Positions 27,241 through 34,885 of a stretch of 64,000 nucleotides of DNA are shown here, one piece after another. This stretch comes from Saccharomonospora cyanea NA-134 (GTDB lineage Bacteria > Actinomycetota > Actinomycetes > Mycobacteriales > Pseudonocardiaceae), in the NCBI RefSeq assembly GCF_000244975.1, contig NZ_CM001440.1, forward strand, positions 4,262,325 through 4,326,324. Direction: 5' to 3'. The position numbers and the translations under genes are program-made. Positions within the stretch are counted from its first letter, which is position 1. The number at the start of each line of letters is the position of its first letter. The notes below the pieces were generated by a model, which did not search any database, had not been told where the DNA came from, and saw nothing but the letters and a program-made list of their open reading frames with translations.

Positions 27241-27495
27241 ATGGACTGGCGCCACCGCGCGGCCTGCCGAGACGAGGACCCCGAACTGTTCTTCCCCGTG
27301 GGCACCAGCGGTCCCGCTCTGTCTCAGATCACCGCGGCGAAGGCTGTGTGCCACCGCTGCACCGTCGCCTCCGACTGCCTGGCCTGGGCTCTGGCCAGCG
27401 GCCAGGACGCCGGCGTCTGGGGCGGTATGAGCGAGGACGAGCGGCGTGCGCTCAAGCGTCGTCGCGCGCAGATCGGCACGCGTAGCAGCTTCTGA
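27241..27495 (+). CDS. whiB1: WhiB1 iron-sulfur transcriptional regulator
   Basis: This 84-residue WhiB protein holds a [4Fe-4S] cluster through Cys9, Cys37, Cys40 and Cys46, followed by the GVWGG turn and a basic C-terminal DNA-binding tail (ALKRRRAQ). The sequence around MDWRHRAACRDEDPELFFP is nearly identical to mycobacterial WhiB1, an essential nitric-oxide-sensitive regulator that partners the primary sigma factor. AAGGAG lies 9 bases before the ATG. The upstream region has two CRP-like sites and the gene ends in tandem hairpins. The convergent neighbour is pdtaS, as in mycobacteria. Confidence 0.97.
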   Translation: MDWRHRAACRDEDPELFFPVGTSGPALSQITAAKAVCHRCTVASDCLAWALASGQDAGVWGGMSEDERRALKRRRAQIGTRSSF

Positions 27496-27511
27496 GCGAA
27501 GAACCGCGTTT

Positions 27512-27579
27512 CCTTTTGCCCTGCGATAACGGCAAAAGGTTTGAGGGCCGGCATCCGTTTCGGGTGCCGGCCCTCAAAC
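27512..27579 (+). terminator. Tandem hairpins between whiB1 and pdtaS
   Basis: Hairpin A pairs CCTTTTGCC (27512-27520) with GGCAAAAGG (27531-27539). Hairpin B is a perfect 15-base stem (27539-27553 with 27565-27579) and shares base 27539 with A. Because the genes converge, either stem could stop transcription from either side. Confidence 0.8.
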
Positions 27580-27674
27580 GCGTCGTACATCGGTTGCCTT
27601 GGCAACAGTTTGTGCGTCATCTCTCGGACATCTGCGCCAAGAGACCGAAGTCGGCGCAAAAGCGACTCGGGCCG

Positions 27675-29210
27675 TCAGGATCGTCGGCTGAGCGGAATGC
27701 GCACCGCCGCTTCGGTTCCCGTCGCTTTCGTCGCGCCGTCGTTCTTCGTTCCCTCTCCCACCGTGGTGTCGTCCTGCCGCATTCCCCGCAGTGACAGCGA
27801 CCCGCGCAGTTCCGACTCCACGAGCGTGCGAGCGATCTGAAGCCCGAGGCCGTTGGCCCGTTCCAGGGAGAAGCCCGCGGGCAGTCCCTTGCCGTCGTCA
27901 CGGACGAGCACGTCCAACCACCGCGCGGAGCGTTCGACCACGATGTCGACGCGGCCGTGCCGTCCGCCGGAGAAGGCGTGCCCGACCGCGTTCTGCACGA
28001 GCTCGGCGACCACCATCACGAGCGGTGTCGCGATTTCGGCGGCCACCACGCCGAACGAGCCCGTCCTCGTCAACCGCACCTGCGATTCGGCGGTGGCCAC
28101 CTCCCCCACCATCGGCAGCACCTTGTCGAACAGCGTGTCGAGGTCGACACGTTCGTCGACCGACATCGACAGCGCCTCGTGGACCATCGCGATGGACGAC
28201 ACGCGGCGGACCGATTCGGCGAGGGACTGCTTCGCCTCGGCAGAGGGGGTGCGCCGCGACTGCAGGCGCAGCAGTGCGGCGACGGTCTGGAGGTTGTTCT
28301 TCACCCGATGGTGGATTTCGCGGATGGTGGCGTCCTTCGACAACAACGCCCGATCCCGCCGCTTGACCTCGGTGACGTCCCGGACGAGCACGAGCGCACC
28401 GGCCGCACGGCCTGCGGGGCGCAGCGGGAGCGCCCGGAAGAGCACCACCGCACCCCTCCGGGACTCCACCTCCGTGCGCGTGCCGGGCTTGCCGTCGATC
28501 GCCTCGAGGATGCGGTGGGCGACATCGGTGGCGTCGAACGGATCACGCACGAGCGAACGCGTCAGCGGCACGAGCCGGGTGCCGATCAGGTCGGACTCGT
28601 AGCCCATGCGGTGGTAGGCCGACTGGCCGTTCGGGCTGGCGAACACCACCGTGCCGCTCTGGTCGACACGCACCAGACCGTCGCCGACCCGTGGGCTGGT
28701 GTGGACGTCGGTGCCTCCTTCGGTACTGGGGAACGTACCGTCGACGATCATCTGGCAGAGGTCGGCCGCGCTGCCGAGGTAGGCGATCTCCAGCGGGCTC
28801 GGCACCCTCGGCGTCGCCAGGTTCGTCTCCCGTGAGAGCACCGCGATGACGGAGCCGCCCAGTTTGACCGGGATCGCCTCCCTGCGCATCGGCAGGTCGC
28901 GGTACCAGTGCGGCTCCTCCTCACGGCAGATGCGGCCCTCGCGCATGGCCCTGCGCAGCTGCGGGTGTTCCTCGGCGGTGAACCGGGTTCCGACGACGTC
29001 TTCGGGATGCGCGGTCGGTGCGGTGGTCGGGCGCACCTGGGAGACACACACGAACTCGTCCGCACCCTCCTCGACGGGAACCCACATGAGGAAGTCGGCG
29101 AAGGACAGGTCGGCGAGGAGTTGCCATTCGGCCACCACGAGTTGCAGGTGGTCGACGGACTCGCCAGGAAGCCCTGTGTGGTCGGCGAGCAGCTCAGCAA
29201 GCGTGGACAT
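27675..29210 (-). CDS. pdtaS: Sensor histidine kinase PdtaS
   Basis: This 511-residue soluble two-component sensor has an N-terminal GAF-like domain (about 1-150), a PAS domain (about 165-285) and an HWE/HisKA_2-type kinase with HHRVKNN (His300-His301), an N-box VAELVQNAVGHAF and a G-box DDGKGLP. It is the counterpart of mycobacterial PdtaS (Rv3220c), which signals through the RNA-binding antiterminator PdtaR. No pdtaR is in the window. ATG 29210 is chosen from the conserved N-terminus. It is divergent from the bL37 gene. Confidence 0.94.
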   Translation of the reverse strand: MSTLAELLADHTGLPGESVDHLQLVVAEWQLLADLSFADFLMWVPVEEGADEFVCVSQVRPTTAPTAHPEDVVGTRFTAEEHPQLRRAMREGRICREEEPHWYRDLPMRREAIPVKLGGSVIAVLSRETNLATPRVPSPLEIAYLGSAADLCQMIVDGTFPSTEGGTDVHTSPRVGDGLVRVDQSGTVVFASPNGQSAYHRMGYESDLIGTRLVPLTRSLVRDPFDATDVAHRILEAIDGKPGTRTEVESRRGAVVLFRALPLRPAGRAAGALVLVRDVTEVKRRDRALLSKDATIREIHHRVKNNLQTVAALLRLQSRRTPSAEAKQSLAESVRRVSSIAMVHEALSMSVDERVDLDTLFDKVLPMVGEVATAESQVRLTRTGSFGVVAAEIATPLVMVVAELVQNAVGHAFSGGRHGRVDIVVERSARWLDVLVRDDGKGLPAGFSLERANGLGLQIARTLVESELRGSLSLRGMRQDDTTVGEGTKNDGATKATGTEAAVRIPLSRRS

Positions 29211-29303
29211 GCCTCTCCCGTATCGACGTCGGCGAAGGGGGCTCAAACACCGAAGCGCCCCTCATGACACACTAAACGCGACGTCTTCAGGCAAGGAGTG
29301 AGA

Positions 29304-29378
29304 ATGTCGAAGCGAGCCCGTAAGCGGCGCGACCGCAAGAAGAACAGCGCCAACCACGGCAAGAAGCCGAACTCCTGA
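29304..29378 (+). CDS. Ribosomal protein bL37 (24 residues)
   Basis: A 25-codon frame encodes a very basic 24-residue peptide beginning MSKRARKRRDRKKNSANHG and ending in KKPNS. AAGGAG lies 6 bases before the ATG. It matches the pattern of bL37, the small actinobacterial large-subunit protein first seen in mycobacterial ribosome structures (Lys/Arg cluster, Asn-His-Gly, then Lys-x-Pro-Asn). Its place between pdtaS and the sigR region also fits mycobacteria. Standard gene callers miss it because of size. Confidence 0.85.
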   Translation: MSKRARKRRDRKKNSANHGKKPNS

Positions 29379-29448
29379 CGAGTGCGTGCCGCCCGGCGCG
29401 GGGCACCGTGAACGCGAACTCACGTAGCCGGCGCCGGGCGCGCCGGCA

Positions 29449-29925
29449 TCACCCCGCGATGGGGGCCACGGTCGCGGCTGTGAGCCCCACCAGGTCGTCG
29501 GGCGCGAGTTCGATCTCCAGGCCCCGGCGTCCTCCCGAGCAGAACACCGTGTCGAACCGCCGCGCGGAGACATCCACCACCACGGGAAGGCGAGTACGCT
29601 GCCCGAGCGGCGAAATCCCACCCAGCACGTAACCGGTCGCTCGCTGAGCGGCGCCGGTGTCGGCCATCTTCGCCTTCTTACCGCCCACCGCCGCAGCGAG
29701 CGCCTTGAGATTCAGCTGTCCGGTGACGGGCACCACCCCCACCGTCAGCTTGCCGTCGACCTCAGCCACCAACGTTTTGAACACCCGCTCTTCGGCAACC
29801 CCGAGAGCGGCCGCCGCCTCCACCCCGTACGACGACTCCCTGGGGTCGTGATCGTACGTATGGAGCGTGTGCGGGACCTTGCGCTTGGTCAACAACGCGG
29901 TTGCGGGTGTTCCCTTTCCAGCCAC
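29449..29925 (-). CDS. ybaK: Cys-tRNA(Pro)/Cys-tRNA(Cys) deacylase, YbaK family
   Basis: This 158-residue trans-editing protein hydrolyses mischarged tRNA. It has the family TPATALL start, a conserved Lys in [20 protein letters not shown], the [11 protein letters not shown] motif and [12 protein letters not shown] near the end. The GTG at 29925 gives the usual length; an open frame upstream to 30003 would run into the sigR promoter on the other strand. It is divergent from sigR. Confidence 0.92.
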   Translation of the reverse strand: MAGKGTPATALLTKRKVPHTLHTYDHDPRESSYGVEAAAALGVAEERVFKTLVAEVDGKLTVGVVPVTGQLNLKALAAAVGGKKAKMADTGAAQRATGYVLGGISPLGQRTRLPVVVDVSARRFDTVFCSGGRRGLEIELAPDDLVGLTAATVAPIAG

Positions 29926-29942
29926 ACCGCCGGATGGTAGCC

Positions 29943-29969
29943 GGGAATAACCCGCACCGGACGGACGTT
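29943..29969 (+). promoter_or_regulatory. Sigma-R (SigR/SigH) promoter upstream of sigR
   Basis: GGGAAT (29943-29948), exactly 18 bases, then GTT (29967-29969): a full match to the sigma-R/sigma-H consensus GGAAT-N18/19-GTT. It predicts autoregulation of sigR. An in-frame GTG at 29979 lies where such a transcript would begin. Confidence 0.85.
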
Positions 29970-30101
29970 GCACGGAACGTGCCGACAACGCTGACCACAC
30001 CATCGAACCGTCCCCGGGTCATCACCAGGAATCTGGACGGCACCCGGCCGGTTCGACACACCACGCGCCGTCAGGTCGGCGCCAACCGGGAAGGGAACGG
30101 T

Positions 30102-30752
30102 TTGCCGAGCACGCAGAGCCCTGTCGACATTCCAGAATCGATCGCTGAGCCCGATACGGACGCCGAACGGGAACTGGCCGAACGGTTCGAGCGCGAGGCC
30201 ATGCCGCTGGTCGACCAGCTCTACTCGGCGGCGATGCGGATGACGAGGAACCCGGCCGACGCCGAGGACCTGGTCCAGGAGACCTACCTCAAGGCGTACG
30301 CCGCCTTCTCGTCCTTCAAGCAGGGCACGAACCTCAAAGCCTGGATGTACCGCATCCTCACGAACACCTACATCAACGGATACCGGAAGCGGCAGCGGCA
30401 GCCCCTGCAGCAGCCCACCGAGGAGATCACCGACTGGCAGCTCGCGCAGGCGGAGAGCCACACCTCGACGGGGCTGCGGTCGGCCGAGGTCGAGGCGATG
30501 GACAAGCTGCCCGACACCGACGTGAAGGCCGCGTTGCAGCAGCTTCCGGAGGATTTCCGGCTCGCGGTGTACCTTGCCGACGTCGAGGGCTTCGCGTACA
30601 AAGAGATCGCCGAGATCATGAACACCCCCATCGGCACGGTGATGTCGCGCCTGCACCGTGGCCGTAGCCAGCTACGGAAGCTGCTTGCCGACGTCGCCAG
30701 GGAACGGGGCTTCATCCGTTCTGGGCAGCAGCGGGAGGTGGCGCGTCGATGA
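30102..30752 (+). CDS. sigR: ECF sigma factor SigR (SigH-type), thiol-oxidative stress
   Basis: This 216-residue ECF sigma factor has region 2 (about 35-105, with [13 protein letters not shown] and [17 protein letters not shown]) and region 4 (about 145-200, with [17 protein letters not shown] and [14 protein letters not shown]). It directs transcription of the thioredoxin and mycothiol response in Streptomyces (SigR) and mycobacteria (SigH). TTG 30102 has AAGGGA upstream and gives the usual length. The frame is open for a further 67 codons upstream, and GTG 29979, near the predicted sigma-R transcript start, would add 41 residues. The stop overlaps rsrA by ATGA. Confidence 0.94.
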   Translation: MPSTQSPVDIPESIAEPDTDAERELAERFEREAMPLVDQLYSAAMRMTRNPADAEDLVQETYLKAYAAFSSFKQGTNLKAWMYRILTNTYINGYRKRQRQPLQQPTEEITDWQLAQAESHTSTGLRSAEVEAMDKLPDTDVKAALQQLPEDFRLAVYLADVEGFAYKEIAEIMNTPIGTVMSRLHRGRSQLRKLLADVARERGFIRSGQQREVARR

Positions 30753-31087
30753 CCATCCGCGACGAGTCGCACGAGCGCGAGCAGGTCAGCTGCGACGACG
30801 CTCTGGCGGAGATCTACATGCTGCTCGACAGGGAATGCACGCCCGAACGCGATGCGGAGCTACGGCGACACATCGAGGACTGCCCCCCCTGCCTCGAGGA
30901 GTACGGCATCGACGAGCAGATCAAGCAGCTGCTCGCCCGCAAGTGCGGAGGCGAGCACGCTCCCGCCGAGCTCAAGAGCAGGTTGAAGGCGTCGATCCGG
31001 AACACGGTCGCCGAGCGGTACGGCTGGACGATGGCCGAAACCGAGATACGGATCGAGCGGACGACCGAGCCACCGACGATCTCCTAG
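30749..31087 (+). CDS. rsrA: Mycothiol-system anti-sigma factor RsrA
   Basis: This 112-residue zinc-binding anti-sigma protein holds SigR until disulfide stress oxidises it. The ZAS motif HIEDCPPC (His-x3-Cys-x2-Cys) and the upstream Cys in VSCDDAL are the expected zinc/redox ligands. It overlaps sigR by four bases, so the pair is co-translated at a fixed ratio. A third Cys (RKCGG) sits between the motif and the C-terminal helix. Confidence 0.93.
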   Translation: MTIRDESHEREQVSCDDALAEIYMLLDRECTPERDAELRRHIEDCPPCLEEYGIDEQIKQLLARKCGGEHAPAELKSRLKASIRNTVAERYGWTMAETEIRIERTTEPPTIS

Positions 31088-31103
31088 GCTCGCGGCACCG
31101 GCG

Positions 31104-31718
31104 TCAGGACACCAGTGGCCGCAGGACGCGGGTGAGCCACTCCGACGCGGCCCTCGACACGGCGTCGAGGTCGGCCTTGAGACCGTGGTCGCCCCGGACC
31201 GTGACGATCTCGTGGTGCGGGCCGGGCCTCGGTTTGCCGAAGGGGTCGCGTTCTCCCTGGATGACCAGGGTCGGTACCGCCACGGCGTCCAGTTCGTGCT
31301 GACGACTCTTCTCCGGCCTGCCCGGCGGATGCTCCGGGAACGCCAGGCACAACACGGCCTCGGCTCCCCCGGCCTCCGCCGTACGGCACGCCACCCTCGC
31401 ACCCGACGACCGCCCGCCGAACACGAGCGGCAGCTCGTCGAACGTCGTGGCCGCGAGCTGCTCCGCCACGGCCAACCAGGCCGCGTCGAGCTGCTTCGCA
31501 GGAGCGGGAGCCCGGCGGCCGGCTACGCGGTAGGGCTGTTCCACCAGCGCGACGTGCACGTCGGCGGCGCAGGCCGCCCTCGCCACGGCTACGAGGTCGG
31601 GCGCGTCGATGCCTCCCCCGGCGCCGTGCCCGAGCAGCAGCGCGGCCACACCCTGGTCGGCGGAGTGCAGTGACACCCTGGCGGGCCCGTGGGGGGTTTC
31701 GAGCTCGGTGGTGGTCAT
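31104..31718 (-). CDS. Alpha/beta-hydrolase family protein
   Basis: This 204-residue small hydrolase has LLGHGAGGG (oxyanion hole), the nucleophile elbow GGRSSGARVA with Ser, the acid in IQGERDPFG and the His in VRGDHGLK. It belongs to the short dienelactone-hydrolase/KANL3-Tex30-like group with no known substrate. Its ATG overlaps the stop of the SRAP gene by four bases, so the two are co-translated. It converges on rsrA. Confidence 0.85.
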   Translation of the reverse strand: MTTTELETPHGPARVSLHSADQGVAALLLGHGAGGGIDAPDLVAVARAACAADVHVALVEQPYRVAGRRAPAPAKQLDAAWLAVAEQLAATTFDELPLVFGGRSSGARVACRTAEAGGAEAVLCLAFPEHPPGRPEKSRQHELDAVAVPTLVIQGERDPFGKPRPGPHHEIVTVRGDHGLKADLDAVSRAASEWLTRVLRPLVS

Positions 31719-32509
31719 TGCGGGTTCGGCAGGTCGAACAGGGCGGCGTCGAGGTCGGTGGGTTCGGGATCGATCCGTTCGATGAGCTCGGGCCCGTTGT
31801 TGCGGACGCTGTTGACCCTGGTGGAGACCGGACGCAGTTCCAACCCGTCCACCCAGTCCCGGTCGGGCGGCGCGAGCAGGTCGGTGGCGTCGGTGCGGCC
31901 GGGATCGAGCCATTCGGCCCAGCGCTCCCTCGGCAGCACGAGCGGCATCCGGTGGTGGATGTCGGCGAGCTGGCCGACGGCCTCGGTGGTGAGTACCGAG
32001 AAGGTGATGAGTGGCGGCGCGTCCGGGTCGGCCTTCGGATCACGCCATGTCTCCCACAGCCCCGCGAACGCCAGCGAGGAGGAGTCCCGCGTCGTCATGT
32101 AGAAGGGCTCCTTGGGGGCCTTGCGGCCGGTGCCGCCGTCGGTGGCCTTCCACTCGAACCAGCCGTCGGCGGGTACGAGGCAGCGCCTGCGGGACAGCGC
32201 CTTGCGGAACGCCGGCTTCTCCTGCGCCGTCTCCGCCCGAGTGTTGATCATCCGGTTGCCCACGGAGGGGTCCTTCGCCCAGAACGGCACCAGGCCCCAG
32301 CGCATCACGCGAAGGCTGCGCACGGCGGGATCGTCCTCACGCACCGTGCCGTCGGCGTCCCTCGGGTGACGTTCGACGACGGTGGGCACGTGCTTGGTCG
32401 GGGCGACGTTGTAGTCGGCCCTCTCGATCCTGCCCTCGGTGCCGTCCACCGCGTCGAACTCCCGCATCAGGGTGGCGGGGTCCTTGGTGGCGGCGTAGCG
32501 GCCACACAT
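31715..32509 (-). CDS. SOS response-associated peptidase (SRAP/YedK-HMCES) abasic-site shield
   Basis: This 264-residue SRAP protein crosslinks to abasic sites in single-stranded DNA through the N-terminal Cys2 (MCGRYA), exposed after Met removal. NTRAET, the RRCLVPADGWFEW segment and HHRMPLVL with the conserved His complete the active site. The ATG has AAGGAGG at good distance. It is followed by an overlapping hydrolase and divergent from rsgA. In mycobacteria aroA lies between the equivalent SRAP and rsgA genes; here it does not. Confidence 0.94.
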   Translation of the reverse strand: MCGRYAATKDPATLMREFDAVDGTEGRIERADYNVAPTKHVPTVVERHPRDADGTVREDDPAVRSLRVMRWGLVPFWAKDPSVGNRMINTRAETAQEKPAFRKALSRRRCLVPADGWFEWKATDGGTGRKAPKEPFYMTTRDSSSLAFAGLWETWRDPKADPDAPPLITFSVLTTEAVGQLADIHHRMPLVLPRERWAEWLDPGRTDATDLLAPPDRDWVDGLELRPVSTRVNSVRNNGPELIERIDPEPTDLDAALFDLPNPQ

Positions 32510-32658
32510 CGGTATCGGCCTCCTTACTGTTCACGGTGCCCGCTCGCCATCGTGACACGGTTGCCCGGCCGTGGCGAGCGCCGTGGGGGATCATGGTGGG
32601 CAGCAGACGGCGGCGGACACGCTGAACGACGTTCACACGGAAGCGGGGTGGCAACGGC

Positions 32659-33663
32659 TTGGCCCGAAGCGATTGGCGCAGGCTCGACGAGAGTGACGTC
32701 CGGGTGCGGCCGGGAAAGGGCTCGCGGCCGCGCACCAAGCGCCGTCCCGCGCACACCGACGCCGTACCCGCCATGGTGGTGGCCGTCGACCGGGGCCGCT
32801 GGCGGTGCGCGATCGAGGACTCTCCCGACCGGGTCGTCACCGCCATGCGTGCCAGGGAACTCGGGCGCACCCCCGTCGTCGTCGGCGACCGCGTGCGCCT
32901 GGTCGGCGATGTCAGCGGCAAACCGGACACGCTCGCGAGGATCGTGCGGGTCGAGGACCGGAACAGCGTGCTGCGCCGCACGGCCGACGACACCGACCCC
33001 TACGAACGGGTGGTGGTGGCCAACGCCGAACAGTTGCTGATCGTGACGTCGCTGGCCGACCCGCCCCCCAGGACCGGGTTCATCGACCGCTGCCTCGTCG
33101 CCTGCTACACGGGTGGGCTGGAGCCAGTGCTGTGCCTGACGAAGGCCGACCTCGCCAGTCCCGACGAACTGCTCGCCTCCTACGCCGACCTGAAGGTTCC
33201 GGCCGTGGTGACGCGGCATGACCAGGCCATACCCGAGCTGGTCGACGTGCTGCACAACCGCGTCTCGGCGCTGGTCGGCCACTCGGGTGTCGGCAAGTCC
33301 ACGCTCGTCAACCGGGTCGTGCCCGATGCCGACCTCGCCACTGGAGAGGTCAGCGCGGTGGGCAAGGGCAGGCACACGTCCGTCAGCGCGGTCGCGCTCC
33401 CGTTGCCCGGTGGTGGCTGGGTCGTCGACACTCCCGGAGTGCGGTCGTTCGGTCTCGCGCACGTGACGCCCGACGAGGTGGTGGCGGCCTTCCCCGAGTT
33501 CGCCGAGGCCGCGGAGGAGTGCCCGTCCAACTGCGGCCACCTCGGCTCGCCGGAGGATCCGGGCTGCATGCTCGACGACGTGGTGAAGTCGGGCGCCGCG
33601 CGCGTGTCACGACTGTCGTCGTTGCGCAGGCTGCTGGCATCCCGTGCCGGAACGGAGATCTGA
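32659..33663 (+). CDS. rsgA: Ribosome biogenesis GTPase RsgA
   Basis: This 334-residue circularly permuted GTPase helps mature the 30S subunit. An OB fold (about 35-110) is followed by G4 (CLTKAD), then G1 (GHSGVGKST), G3 (VDTPGVRSFG) and a C-terminal zinc finger with CPSNCGHLG and a following Cys. An Arg/Lys-rich N-terminal segment precedes the OB fold. The start is TTG at 32659, after an AAGCGGGG stretch; no better codon is near. Confidence 0.93.
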   Translation: MARSDWRRLDESDVRVRPGKGSRPRTKRRPAHTDAVPAMVVAVDRGRWRCAIEDSPDRVVTAMRARELGRTPVVVGDRVRLVGDVSGKPDTLARIVRVEDRNSVLRRTADDTDPYERVVVANAEQLLIVTSLADPPPRTGFIDRCLVACYTGGLEPVLCLTKADLASPDELLASYADLKVPAVVTRHDQAIPELVDVLHNRVSALVGHSGVGKSTLVNRVVPDADLATGEVSAVGKGRHTSVSAVALPLPGGGWVVDTPGVRSFGLAHVTPDEVVAAFPEFAEAAEECPSNCGHLGSPEDPGCMLDDVVKSGAARVSRLSSLRRLLASRAGTEI

Positions 33664-33776
33664 CAGCGTACGGCAGGGGTGTGTGAGGAATGTGGGACCG
33701 GCATGGAACCCTTGAGGCCGATTTCACGTCTGAGTGACAAACCGACTCGGACCCGAATGTGAAGAGGGGAACTCCC

Positions 33777-34583
33777 ATGCGCACCTCTGTCCTCGCTGCC
33801 GGCGGCGTCGCGCTGGCTCTGGCGCTGAGCGCCTGCGGTGGAGACTCGAACGACACGGGCCTGCCCATTGGCAACGGAGACGGGGGCTCCGGGCAGTTCC
33901 AGGACCTGTCCTCGCTCATCGCGTCCGCCCAGGAGCAGACCAACAAGAGCCGCTCGTCCAACTTCACGATGGAGATGGACATGGCCGGCACGAAGATGCA
34001 GGCCCAGGGGCAGGGTGTCTACGCGGGCGACGACACCGCCATGACCATGACCATGGACATGCAGGGCATGTCCATGGAGGTCATCTTCGTGGACAAGACG
34101 ATGTACATGAAGATGCCCGACAACATGAACCCCGACCCCAGCAAGCCCTGGGTCAAGATGACGGCGGATCACCCCGCCATGGCCGGTCAGAACTTCGACC
34201 AGATGACCGAGCAGAGCGACCCGACCAAGACCCTGGAGCAGCTCCAGCAGGCGGGTGGGGAGATCAAGAGCACCAAGCAGACCCAGCTCGACGGCCAGCA
34301 GGTCACCCAGTACACGGTCGAGCTGGACCTGTCGAAGGCCGGTGCGATGCTCGGTGACGAGAGCGCCGCGGCCGCCATCCCGGAGGGCACGCTGATCCCG
34401 GTCGAGCTGTACATGAACGGCGACAACCTGCCGGTGCGTATCGAGATGAACATGGACTCGCTCGCGCAGTCCGCCGGAGCGCCGGGTGGCATGAAGATGG
34501 TCATGACCTACAGCGACTGGGGTACCGCCGTCGACATCCAGGCGCCTCCCGCCGACCAGGTCGGCGAGATGCCGTCGTACTGA
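33777..34583 (+). CDS. Methionine-rich lipoprotein, LppX/LolA-like (copy 1)
   Basis: This 268-residue secreted lipoprotein has a signal peptide with lipobox LSAC (Cys about 18), a Gly/Asp/Asn linker and a beta-rich domain resembling the LppX/LprG/LolA fold, which binds lipids in its cavity. Residues about 60-115 are very rich in Met (TMTMDMQGMSME, MYMKMPDNM). The C-terminal motif YSDWGTAVDIQAPPADQV is shared with the next gene. ATG 33777 follows GAAGAGGGG; an earlier ATG is out of register with the signal peptide. A terminator follows. Confidence 0.82.
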   Translation: MRTSVLAAGGVALALALSACGGDSNDTGLPIGNGDGGSGQFQDLSSLIASAQEQTNKSRSSNFTMEMDMAGTKMQAQGQGVYAGDDTAMTMTMDMQGMSMEVIFVDKTMYMKMPDNMNPDPSKPWVKMTADHPAMAGQNFDQMTEQSDPTKTLEQLQQAGGEIKSTKQTQLDGQQVTQYTVELDLSKAGAMLGDESAAAAIPEGTLIPVELYMNGDNLPVRIEMNMDSLAQSAGAPGGMKMVMTYSDWGTAVDIQAPPADQVGEMPSY

Positions 34584-34607
34584 CCGGCACACCACCACGA
34601 AACGACG

Positions 34608-34649
34608 AACGCCCCCGAGCGCCTCGGCCTCGGGGGCGTTCCCCTTTTT
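34608..34649 (+). terminator. Intrinsic terminator after lipoprotein copy 1
   Basis: A perfect 12-base stem (34608-34619 with 34629-34640) is followed by CCCCTTTTT. It begins 25 bases after the stop, so the two lipoprotein copies are separate transcripts. Confidence 0.9.
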
Positions 34650-34885
34650 CGAACGGTGCCGGCCCAGACGCGGGTGGGCAGGGTCGGTTCTTGTCGCGCA
34701 CCGCTGCGAAACGGGGAAAGCGCCCTGAAGCCGGCGAGCCGCCGCACAGGCCGGAAGGATCCGGGCAGACCACCGAGAGCGCCCGTCCGGAATCGTCGTC
34801 GAGCCGTAGTCGAGCCGTGATGTGAAACCGGCTTTCGAGATCTTCCTTCTGACACGATGGTAGGAACCAGACAGAGAGGACTCTC

